DNA of 50,301 nucleotides, taken from assembly GCA_964370855.1 (NCBI GenBank), contig CAYJMF010000024.1:1-50301 (forward strand), read 5' to 3'. This DNA is from JAKLKS01 sp964370855. GTDB taxonomy: Bacteria; Planctomycetota; JAJSAM01; JAKLKS01. The notes under the pieces were generated by a model. That model did not search any database. It worked only from the letters and a program-made list of their open reading frames with translations, and was not told where the DNA came from. Both the position numbers and the translations under genes were made by a program. Position 1 is the first letter of the stretch; each line of letters starts with the position of its first letter. Positions 31,899 through 38,971 of the stretch are shown here, piece after piece.

Positions 31899-31920
31899 TG
31901 CCTTGATGCAAAATATGTGA

Positions 31921-33099
31921 ATGGACATCGCCCGCTCCCTGGAGACCCCGATCGAGGCCGACCTCGCCCGGAAGATGGTCTTCCTCGCCGGCCCCCGGCA
32001 GGTGGGGAAGACCTCCCTCGCCCGCCGCCTGCTGGCCCGGGCCGGCGGCGGGCGGTACCTCAACTGGGATCGCCGCGAGGACCGCAAGGCGATCCGGGCC
32101 GCGCAGTGGCCACCGGGGGAAGGCCTGGTCGTGCTCGACGAGATCCACAAGTGGAGCGCCTGGAAGCGCTGGATCAAGGGGGAGTTCGACGTCCACCGGG
32201 ACCGCCTGCGATTCCTGGTCACGGGAAGCGCCCGCATGGACGTCTACCGCCGCGGGGGGGACTCGCTGCAGGGCCGCTACCACCAGCACCGCCTCCATCC
32301 CCTCTCCGTGGCCGAGATCGCCGGGGGCGGCGGGGCGCCCGCCCTCCCCCGCCCGGGGGCGGAGCTCCCCGTCCCCGGGGCGGGGGACCGCGATCTCCTC
32401 GACGGGCTCCTCGAGAGGAGCGGCTTCCCCGAGCCCTTCCTTGCCGGGTCGGGGGCGGAGCCGCGCCGCTGGAGGGCGGAGCGGCTGGATCGGTTCTTCC
32501 GGGAGGACGTCCGCGACCTCGAGCACGTGCGCGACATGTCCTCCATGGAGATCCTGGCCGACCTCCTGCCGGAGAGGGTGGGCGCCCCCCTCTCCATCAA
32601 CGCCCTGGCCGAGGACCTCGAGGTCAGCCACCGGGCGGTGACCCGGTGGATGGAGATCTTCGAGAGGCTGTTCCTCGTCTTCCGCCTGCGCCCCTTCGAG
32701 ATCAAGCGGGTCCGCTCCCTCCGGCGGATGCCGAAGGCGTACCTCTGGGACTGGTCCTCCAACCTCCTGCCGGGCGCCCGCTTCGAGAACCTGGTCGCCT
32801 CCCACCTCCTGAAGTTCTGCCACGGGCTCGCGGACCGCGAGGGGTTCGATGCGGAGCTCTGGTACCTGCGGGACCGGATGGGGAGGGAGACCGACTTCCT
32901 CGTCACCGTGGACCGGAAGCCCTGGTTCGCCGTGGAGGCGAAGGTCTCCGCCGACAGGGCCGATCCCTCCCTCGTCCGGTACCGGGAGCTCCTGCGGATC
33001 CCCTTCGCCTACCAGGTCGTCCTTGAGGGGGAGCGGGACTTCCTCGATGACGGCGTGCGCGTGCTCCCCGCATCCCGCTTCCTGGCCGCCCTGGCGTGA
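31921..33099 (+). CDS. AAA_14 + DUF4143 ATP-binding protein
   Basis: A 392-residue P-loop protein of the widespread AAA/DUF4143 group. Walker A GPRQVGKTS is at 24-32 and Walker B LVVLDEIHKW near 75; FLVTGSARMDVYRRGGDSL is the sensor region and RYHQHRLHPLSVAEI the conserved lead-in to the middle domain. The C-terminal DUF4143 ends with a PD-(D/E)XK-like segment: LWYLRDRMGRETDFLV and FAVEAKVS. Function is unknown although a nuclease-like fold is suggested. No Shine-Dalgarno precedes the ATG. The gene is isolated between REP-like repeats and its sequence is less GC-extreme upstream, consistent with a mobile cassette. Confidence 0.93.
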   Translation: MDIARSLETPIEADLARKMVFLAGPRQVGKTSLARRLLARAGGGRYLNWDRREDRKAIRAAQWPPGEGLVVLDEIHKWSAWKRWIKGEFDVHRDRLRFLVTGSARMDVYRRGGDSLQGRYHQHRLHPLSVAEIAGGGGAPALPRPGAELPVPGAGDRDLLDGLLERSGFPEPFLAGSGAEPRRWRAERLDRFFREDVRDLEHVRDMSSMEILADLLPERVGAPLSINALAEDLEVSHRAVTRWMEIFERLFLVFRLRPFEIKRVRSLRRMPKAYLWDWSSNLLPGARFENLVASHLLKFCHGLADREGFDAELWYLRDRMGRETDFLVTVDRKPWFAVEAKVSADRADPSLVRYRELLRIPFAYQVVLEGERDFLDDGVRVLPASRFLAALA

Positions 33100-33100
33100 C

Positions 33101-33136
33101 GGGGACGCGCACGACCCATCGGTGTCTGACACCGAT
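33101..33136. repeat. REP-like unit with perfect palindrome
   Basis: GGGGACGCGCAC (33101-33112), shared with 31575, is followed by ATCGGTGTC-T-GACACCGAT (33118-33136), a perfect 9-1-9 palindrome with the GGTGTCTGACACC core also found at 6667-6770. It starts two bases after the AAA_14 stop and may double as a terminator for that gene and for the convergent gene ending at 33145. Confidence 0.75.
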
Positions 33137-33144
33137 CTGTCGCT

Positions 33145-34290
33145 CTAGTAGGGCGAGGCGAGGCCGAGGGCGAGGGCGGCGAGGGACAGGGAGAGGACGA
33201 GGTCGAGGACGGCGCGGGTGGGGGCGGCCAGGAGGAAGAGGCGGACCGCCGCCGCCGCCGCGCCGGCGAGGGTGAGGGCGCCGGCGGCGACGTAGCCCCA
33301 GGCCGGGAGCTCGAAGCCGAGGCGCACCGTGGATCCGTCGGGCATGACCGACTCGAAGGCGGCCCGGTCCCGGTGGAGGAGGAACACCACGCCCGCCGCC
33401 GCCGCCGCCGCGCAGGCGCCGCCCACGCCCCACCGCGCAGCGCTCCCCAGCGGGTTCTTCTCCGCGGCGAGGTCGAGCCACGCGCCCACGAGGAGCGCCG
33501 CCGGGACGAGGAGGAGGAGCCGCGGCCCCGCCCCTCCCCCCGCGGCGCAGGCCCCCGTCACGAGGGCCGCGGCGACGACCCACGAGAGCCCCGTGCGCGC
33601 GAAGGGGGCCTCGTCCCGCCGGGCCCTCCGCCATGCCCACGCGAGGGCGGCGGCGGCCAGCGGCAGCAGGGGGAGGAGCGCCACGGGGAGCGCCCCGAGG
33701 GCGACGGTGGGAGGAGGGGTCTCCCTCCGCGCCCGGGGGAGGAACTCCACCGCGGCGCCCTCCCGTGCGAGGGCGAGGAAGCCCGCGACGGCGCCCGCCG
33801 CCACGAGGATCCCGCCGAGGTGCATCGGCGCCAGCAGGAACCGCTTCCGCGCCTCCGCCGGCCGCAGCAGCAGGTGCCCCGCCAGGGCCGCCGGCACGAG
33901 CAGCGTCGCCGCGATCCCGTTGGGAAGGAGCGAGGCCCCGAGGAAGAGCCACCCCCCGAGCAAGAGCCCCGGGTGGGGGCGGGTCCTCGGCGAGCGGTCC
34001 GCGGCGAGGAAGAAGAGGAGGGAGCCCGCCAGCAGGGCCGATCGGCGCAGTTCCACGGACCCCGGCCAGAAGGGGGCCGCCGCCGCCAGCGTGAGCACCG
34101 CCGCCGCCAGCGCGGCCCGGTCGCCGAGGGCCTCCCGGGCGAAGAGGAAGAGCGCCGCCCCGATGCCCGCCGCGTAGACCGCCGCCCGCACCGGGGAGGG
34201 GAGCCCCACGGGCCCGTGGGCGAAGAAGGCCGCCGCGAAGGCGACGACGAGGAGGAGGCAGCGCGCCTCCCTCCGGAGCATCGGGTCCAC
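33145..34290 (-). CDS. Polytopic membrane protein
   Basis: A 381-residue integral membrane protein with about ten hydrophobic segments and very high Ala/Leu content. I see no conserved catalytic motif. The overall look (RRSALLAGSLLFFLAAD, LLPNGIAATLLVPAALAGHLL) recalls the membrane half of GT-C enzymes or O-antigen-type proteins, but the acidic first-loop motif is absent, so I leave it unassigned. GTG 34290 has GAGGAG eight bases upstream, inside the end of the formyltransferase gene, 5 bases away, so the two are one operon. Confidence 0.8.
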   Translation of the reverse strand: MDPMLRREARCLLLVVAFAAAFFAHGPVGLPSPVRAAVYAAGIGAALFLFAREALGDRAALAAAVLTLAAAAPFWPGSVELRRSALLAGSLLFFLAADRSPRTRPHPGLLLGGWLFLGASLLPNGIAATLLVPAALAGHLLLRPAEARKRFLLAPMHLGGILVAAGAVAGFLALAREGAAVEFLPRARRETPPPTVALGALPVALLPLLPLAAAALAWAWRRARRDEAPFARTGLSWVVAAALVTGACAAGGGAGPRLLLLVPAALLVGAWLDLAAEKNPLGSAARWGVGGACAAAAAAGVVFLLHRDRAAFESVMPDGSTVRLGFELPAWGYVAAGALTLAGAAAAAVRLFLLAAPTRAVLDLVLSLSLAALALGLASPY

Positions 34291-34295
34291 GGGCC

Positions 34296-35249
34296 CTACT
34301 CCTCCCCGTCCGCCGCAGCGGACCGCGGCCGGGGACGGCGCAGGCGCCGGATCGCGAAGGGGGGAAGGGGGATGGCCAGCGCCTCCTCGGCCCCGGGGTA
34401 CCTATCGAGGAAGGCGCCCGCGTCCATGGCCGGCTCCCCCTCGAAGGCCAGGCGCGTGACCCGGTAGGTCCCGTCGGCCAGCGCGAGGGGGATCCCCCCG
34501 GCCCCCTCGCCGGGCTCGCCCGCGAGCACGATGACGGTCTCGCCGCCGCAGGGGGTCCGCGCCCCGGCGTAGGGGCGGGCGAAGGCGCGCACCGTCCGGT
34601 CGAACCGCTCCACGGAGGCGGAGCGGTCCACCCAGCGCCGCGGCTCCGCCGCCGGCGTGAGCGTGGCCTCGTCCCTGTCCTGGGGCTCCCGCGGGCAGTG
34701 GCCGTCGGCGAGGAGGGGCACCGTCCGCCGGAGGAGGAGCCGGGCCCCGGCCAGGGCCTTGGCGTGGAGCCCCGTGGCCGTCTCCCGCGGCCCCACGGGG
34801 TAGGCGACCTGGCCCACGATGTCCCCGGAGTCGAACTCCTCCGTCATCTCGTGGAGCGTCACCCCGCTCTCCTCCTCCCCCTCGAGGATGGCGAAGGGGA
34901 TGGGATGGGGCCCGCGCCAGCGGGGGAGGAGGGACTCGTGCAGGTTGAAGGCGCCGAGGGGGGCGGCGGAGCGGATCGTCCGCGGGATGAAGTGGTCGTA
35001 GTGGAAGGAGAAGATCAGGTCCGGCCTGAGCGCCCGCACCCAGTCGAGGAGGGGCCGCCCCGAGGCGTCGGGCGGCGTGGCGACGGGGATGCCGTTGCCG
35101 CGGGCCACCTCCGGCATGCCCCGGAGCCCCGCCGGGAATCCCGGCTCCCGGGGGTAGGTGACCACGAGGAGGACCCGCACCTCGAGGGCGAGCAGCTCCT
35201 CGAGGCCGGTGCAGCCGAATTCGCGGGCGCCGAAGACGACGGCCTTCAC
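34296..35249 (-). CDS. Formyltransferase, sugar N-formyltransferase-like
   Basis: A 317-residue N10-formyltetrahydrofolate-dependent formyltransferase (Fmt/ArnA fold). Catalytic residues are visible: N102 and H104 in FNLHESLLPRWRG and D140 in EEFDSGDIV, falling at the same numbers as in the ArnA formyltransferase domain. It is not Fmt proper: the N-terminus MKAVVFGAREFGCTGLEELL and the C-terminal region TVRAFARPYAGARTPCGGE match sugar or ArnA-type enzymes. It would formylate an amino sugar used in a surface glycan. GTG start. It is followed 5 bases later by the membrane protein and preceded by a methyltransferase. Confidence 0.88.
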   Translation of the reverse strand: MKAVVFGAREFGCTGLEELLALEVRVLLVVTYPREPGFPAGLRGMPEVARGNGIPVATPPDASGRPLLDWVRALRPDLIFSFHYDHFIPRTIRSAAPLGAFNLHESLLPRWRGPHPIPFAILEGEEESGVTLHEMTEEFDSGDIVGQVAYPVGPRETATGLHAKALAGARLLLRRTVPLLADGHCPREPQDRDEATLTPAAEPRRWVDRSASVERFDRTVRAFARPYAGARTPCGGETVIVLAGEPGEGAGGIPLALADGTYRVTRLAFEGEPAMDAGAFLDRYPGAEEALAIPLPPFAIRRLRRPRPRSAAADGEE

Positions 35250-35307
35250 CGGGCGATCCTCCTGCGGGGACGCGGCGGTCGGGGAAAGGGTAACCGGCGG
35301 GGGCGGA

Positions 35308-35970
35308 TCACGACGTGCGTTCGAGGAGCGCCAGGGTGAGTTCGCCGAGGAGGGGGCGGACGGCGCGGACCGCGGCGGTCCGGAGCCCGGCGGCGGCGGC
35401 GTCCTTCTCGAAGACGGTCCGGGTCACGGCGTGGCGGGCGCTCGGGCGGAAGGGGCGGCGGATGGCGCGGCGGAGGTGCTGGAGGCTCCGGGCATCGAAG
35501 AAGGAGACGACGACCCACCGGCGGCTGGCGGCGGCCAGGGAGCGGAGGAGGGCACGACGCTGCGCCTCCTCGGGGAGGTGGTGGAGGAGGCGGTGGCAGA
35601 GGACGAGGTCGAAGGAGCGGTCGGCGAAGGGGAGCGCCGTCGCGTCGGCGGCGGCGAGGCGGCGGGGGAGGGAGGCGGCGGAGAGCGCGCGGGCGGCGTG
35701 GGCGAGCATCTCCGTGCTCTGGTCCGCGGCGACGGTGGAGAGCCCCCGGGCCGCGAGGAGATCCGCGAACCGCCCCGCCCCGGCGGGGCAGTCGAGCACC
35801 CGGGCCCCGCGGGGGAGGGCGGCCCGGTCGAGCATCTCCGCCAGCGCCTCCCGCTCCCTCCGGTCCGCGGCGGGGCCGCTGCCCGTGGTGAACCGTTCCG
35901 CGGCGTAGGCCGCCGCGGTCCCCGCGTCGCGGTAGGGGGAGCGGGAGGGGTGGTCCGCGGGGATGCCCAT
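35308..35970 (-). CDS. Class I SAM-dependent methyltransferase
   Basis: A 220-residue methyltransferase of the Methyltransf_11 type. SAM motif I is VLDCPAGAGRFADLLAARG (about 59-77), then VAADQSTEML (motif II), ALPFADRSFDLVLCHRLLHHLPEEAQ (motifs III-IV) and WVVVSFFDARSLQHLRR. The C-terminus is short. ATG start with TACAAT 8 bases upstream and no Shine-Dalgarno. Its position ahead of the sugar formyltransferase-like gene suggests glycan or lipid modification, but the substrate is not evident. Confidence 0.88.
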   Translation of the reverse strand: MGIPADHPSRSPYRDAGTAAAYAAERFTTGSGPAADRREREALAEMLDRAALPRGARVLDCPAGAGRFADLLAARGLSTVAADQSTEMLAHAARALSAASLPRRLAAADATALPFADRSFDLVLCHRLLHHLPEEAQRRALLRSLAAASRRWVVVSFFDARSLQHLRRAIRRPFRPSARHAVTRTVFEKDAAAAGLRTAAVRAVRPLLGELTLALLERTS

Positions 35971-35978
35971 GGCGGAGG

Positions 35979-35984
35979 ATTGTA
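35979..35984 (-). promoter_or_regulatory. -10 TACAAT, leaderless-type spacing
   Basis: Minus-strand TACAAT (five of six to consensus) sits 8 bases ahead of the methyltransferase ATG at 35970. It borders the large palindromic element at 35985-36207, so that element occupies the upstream promoter region. Confidence 0.5.
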
Positions 35985-36207
35985 GGGGTATACCGGGGTA
36001 TACCGTACCCGACCCGTTTTATCGGGGTTGGGGCGGGGATCCGCCGACAGGGGCTCCTCGCCATTCCGAGTGGGTACACCCCCGGACCCACGCGCCGGAA
36101 GGCGCGCAACGCCCGGGGATGGTCCCCCACGATTCAGCGAGGAACCGCCGACAGGTCGGAGGCCCCGCGCCCCAACCCCGATGAAACGGGTCGGGTACGG
36201 TATCCCC
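35985..36207. repeat. About 220-base cruciform-forming element
   Basis: Left arm from about 35995 to 36037 and right arm 36165-36207 are near-perfect reverse complements (GTACCCGACCCGTTTTATCG against CGATGAAACGGGTCGGGTAC). An inner, weaker inverted pair (GTGGGTACACCCCCGG with CCCGGGGATGGTCCCCCAC) and a central hairpin CGCGCC-GGAA-GGCGCG near 36092-36107 continue the symmetry. CCGCCGACAGG occurs in both halves as a direct repeat. GGGGTATACC is doubled at 35985-36004. The element fills the gap between the sigma factor stop and the methyltransferase promoter. It is unlike the REP units elsewhere. Confidence 0.85.
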
Positions 36208-36215
36208 CTCCTCCC

Positions 36216-38102
36216 CTACTTCGAGATCACGGGCACCGCGATGACCCCCGCGCCCCGGATGGAGGCCGCCTGCTCCTCCGTCAGGGACATGTCCTCGACG
36301 ACCTTCCGCAGGAGCGGGAGCTGGCGGCGGGCCATCTCCTCGAGGGCTTCCACGCGGAGGACCGGCTGGACTCCCATCATGGTCTCCGTCGGCTCCGTGA
36401 ACCACGCCGCGGGGAGATCCGCACCCCAGGACTTCAGGACCGCCTTCAGCTCCTCGCGGCGGTCCGCGGGGAACCCGAGGCGGTCCACGAAGGCCCTCTC
36501 CACCTGGCCGAGGTATCCGTCGAGGTCCTTCGCCATCATGGGCATGATGTGGCCCGCCAGCATGAGTCCCGAGGAGAAGAGGTCGAGGCCGAGGATGCCG
36601 CGGGTCGCCTCGGGGCTGAGCGTCTCCCTCTGCTTCTCCGTCAGGAGCCCGAGGGCCTGTCCGAAGAACTGGTCCTTCATCTCCGCCTCCTCGAGGACCT
36701 TCAGCAGATCGAGGGTCCGCTCGTCGTACCCCGCGGAGCGGGCGCGGTCCCGCTCCGTGAAGTCCCGGCCGAGCTTCCCGAGGGACTCCGCCTGGGACTC
36801 CGTCAGCGGGAGCCCCGCCGCCTCCAGGGTGGCGGCCATGGCGTTCACCATGAAGGCGGGGTGGGTGTAGGAGCCGTTGATGCCGGAGCCGGGGATCTTG
36901 TCGGCGATCTTGGCGGCGGCCTGGATGAGGGAGCCGTTGAGCCTCTGGATCTTCCCCGCCGTCTCCAGCGGGAAGGGGCCCCCCTTCTTGATGGAATCGC
37001 GCAGCTCCGTGATGAGGGGGACCATGGAGTTCGTGCTCTCGCCCACGGACTTCCAGTCCACCTCGCCGAGGGCGGCGTCGTACTCGCCGAAGGAGAAGCG
37101 GAGGAGGGGAGCGGGTGCCTCCTTCGGCTCCTTCGACAGCTCATCGAGGGACTTGATGGGCCTGGACTCCCACTTGTCCATCTTGGCCTGGAGCAGATCG
37201 TTGTTCTCCTTGACGGTGGCGAGGGCCTTCTCCTGCTCCACCACCTTCCTGTTCGCCTCGTCCAGCGCCTTCTGCACCCTCTGGACGCGGTCGACGACCT
37301 CATCCCGCTCCTTCTTCGCCTGGTCCACCTGGGCCTGCGAGGTCCTGATCCTCTCCTCGGCCCCGGGATCCCCGCCCCCGAGGAGCTTCGCCCCGATCAC
37401 CGCCCCGAGGACCACGCCCGCCACGCCCACGCCCAGCGCTCCGCCCGTCGTCATGACGCCTCCCACGGCCGCAGCGGCGAAGCCGCCGCCGGCCTTTCCC
37501 GCATCCACGAGGAACCAGACCGCGGCCATGAGCCCGAGGGCCAGCCCCGCGGGGAGCCGCATCCTGAGGAGCCCGCGCCCGCGGTGGAGCCGGGTGCGGA
37601 CCGTCGCTTCCGGGAGGTCGAGGAGCCGCGCGACCTCCGGCGTCGGGAGCCCGTGCAGGTGGTGCAGGACGACGGGGTCCCGGTACTTCTCGGGGAGGCG
37701 CGCGACCTCCCTCCACAGGCGCGCCGACTCCTCCGCGGACATCGCCTCGGCGTCGGGGGCGGGGAGTCCGCGGGGGACGGACAGGAGGTGCGCGATGCCC
37801 TGCTCGCGCCGCTCGATGGCCTTGCGGCGGTAGGCGATGCGGATGACGGCGGTGAGGAGCCAGGGCACGACGGGGGCCTCCAGGGGCTCGCCGCGCTTGC
37901 GAACGAGGGAGAGGTAGGCGGCCTGGACCGAGTCCTCGGCGTCCTGGGGGCGGCCGATGTTGCGCGCGGCACCGAGGAGGCGGGGCCGGGTGCGGGCGAC
38001 GACCTGCTCCATGGCGGTCTCGTCCCCGGACACGAGGTAGCGGTCGAGGACCGCCTCGAGGGGCTCTTCGGCGTCCGTCGATCGGGGGAAGAGGAGGCTC
38101 AC
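36216..38102 (-). CDS. ECF sigma factor with membrane and coiled-coil C-terminal extension
   Basis: A 628-residue protein. Residues 1-180 are an ECF sigma-70 factor: region 2 PQDAEDSVQAAYLSLVRKR and WLLTAVIRIAYRRKAIERR, region 4 LPEKYRDPVVLHHLHG and LPTPEVARLLDLPEATVRTRLHRGR. Residues 184-200 and 208-240 are hydrophobic and probably cross the membrane; 248-310 form a charged coiled coil (AEERIRTSQAQVDQAKKERD). Residues 310-628 are a helical domain I do not recognise. Normal ECF factors are about 190 residues. Such extensions are typical of planctomycetes and may replace a separate anti-sigma factor; none is adjacent. GTG start, 10 bases after the HEAT gene stop. Confidence 0.88.
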   Translation of the reverse strand: MSLLFPRSTDAEEPLEAVLDRYLVSGDETAMEQVVARTRPRLLGAARNIGRPQDAEDSVQAAYLSLVRKRGEPLEAPVVPWLLTAVIRIAYRRKAIERREQGIAHLLSVPRGLPAPDAEAMSAEESARLWREVARLPEKYRDPVVLHHLHGLPTPEVARLLDLPEATVRTRLHRGRGLLRMRLPAGLALGLMAAVWFLVDAGKAGGGFAAAAVGGVMTTGGALGVGVAGVVLGAVIGAKLLGGGDPGAEERIRTSQAQVDQAKKERDEVVDRVQRVQKALDEANRKVVEQEKALATVKENNDLLQAKMDKWESRPIKSLDELSKEPKEAPAPLLRFSFGEYDAALGEVDWKSVGESTNSMVPLITELRDSIKKGGPFPLETAGKIQRLNGSLIQAAAKIADKIPGSGINGSYTHPAFMVNAMAATLEAAGLPLTESQAESLGKLGRDFTERDRARSAGYDERTLDLLKVLEEAEMKDQFFGQALGLLTEKQRETLSPEATRGILGLDLFSSGLMLAGHIMPMMAKDLDGYLGQVERAFVDRLGFPADRREELKAVLKSWGADLPAAWFTEPTETMMGVQPVLRVEALEEMARRQLPLLRKVVEDMSLTEEQAASIRGAGVIAVPVISK

Positions 38103-38112
38103 GGGGATCCGC

Positions 38113-38838
38113 TCATTGTCCCCGCTCCGGCGCCGCGGCGCCGGGGATCTCCCCGTCGCCGTCGGCGGGGGTCACGGGGCCGGCGAGGCCGGCGAGGGCG
38201 AGGGCCGCGGCGCGGCGGACCTCGGCGGAGGGGTCGTCGTGGAGGGCGTCCACGAGGGAGAGGACGGCGTGGGGATCGACGAAGCGCGCGAGCGCCGCGG
38301 CGGCGGCGGCCCGGGAGGGGAGGGGCGCGGTGCGGTCGTAGAGGAGGAGGGAGATGCGGTCGACGTCGCGGACGTCGCCGAGGAGCGCGAGGGCCTCGGC
38401 GAGGCCGGGCCGCCCGGGGGATCGGTCGAAGGCGGCGCGGATGGGGTCGGCGGCGTCCCTCCCCCCGAGGCGTGCGGCGGCGACGGCGGCGGCGCCGCGG
38501 ACGGCGGGGTCGGCGTCCCGGTCGAGGGCGGCGAGTAGGGCGGGCAGGGCGGACCGGTCGCCGAGGTCGGCGAGGCCGGCGGCGGCGGATCGGCGGGAGG
38601 CGACGTCCCCGGTGCGGAGGAGGTGGAGGAGCGCGGGGGCGGCGGCCCCGTCGCCGGTGCGCGCGAGACCGGCGGCGGCGGCGGCGGCGACGCCCGGGTC
38701 GCCCTCCTCGAGGGCGCGGCGGAGGACGGCGCGGATCTCCTCCCGGTAGGCGGTGGGGACGGCGTCGTCCCCCGCGGGGGCCGCGGCGGCGAGGGCGCCG
38801 AGGGTGAGGGCGGCGAGGAGTCGGACGATGTGCGCCAT
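38113..38838 (-). CDS. Secreted HEAT-repeat protein (small)
   Basis: A 241-residue exported protein: signal peptide MAHIVRLLAALTLGALAAAAPAG, then about six HEAT/PBS-lyase-like repeats of 30-33 residues, such as DPGVAAAAAAGLARTGDGAA, SRRSAAAGLADLGDRSA, DPAVRGAAAVAAARLGG and SAEVRRAAALALAGLAG. Ends in an acidic Gly/Pro tail. Located 10 bases upstream of the sigma factor on the same strand, so the two are co-transcribed and may work together, perhaps as a periplasmic sensor or scaffold for the membrane-linked sigma factor. That link is inferred from position only. Confidence 0.88.
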   Translation of the reverse strand: MAHIVRLLAALTLGALAAAAPAGDDAVPTAYREEIRAVLRRALEEGDPGVAAAAAAGLARTGDGAAAPALLHLLRTGDVASRRSAAAGLADLGDRSALPALLAALDRDADPAVRGAAAVAAARLGGRDAADPIRAAFDRSPGRPGLAEALALLGDVRDVDRISLLLYDRTAPLPSRAAAAAALARFVDPHAVLSLVDALHDDPSAEVRRAAALALAGLAGPVTPADGDGEIPGAAAPERGQ

Positions 38839-38971
38839 GGCTCGACCTTCCCGGAGGCCCCGTTGCCGGTCGGATGATCGCTCCTCCACCCGTGTAGTAC
38901 CGGCCGGGGGGGGCGCGTTCCCGGATTCCGGAAAATCCGATCCCCGGGCCAGGCAGGAGGGAATGGGAGGC

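Noticed and set aside
31553..31920. A CRISPR-like array in the repeat cluster.
   Set aside because: Copies are in opposite orientations, unevenly spaced and palindromic throughout; no unique spacers of equal length and no cas gene.
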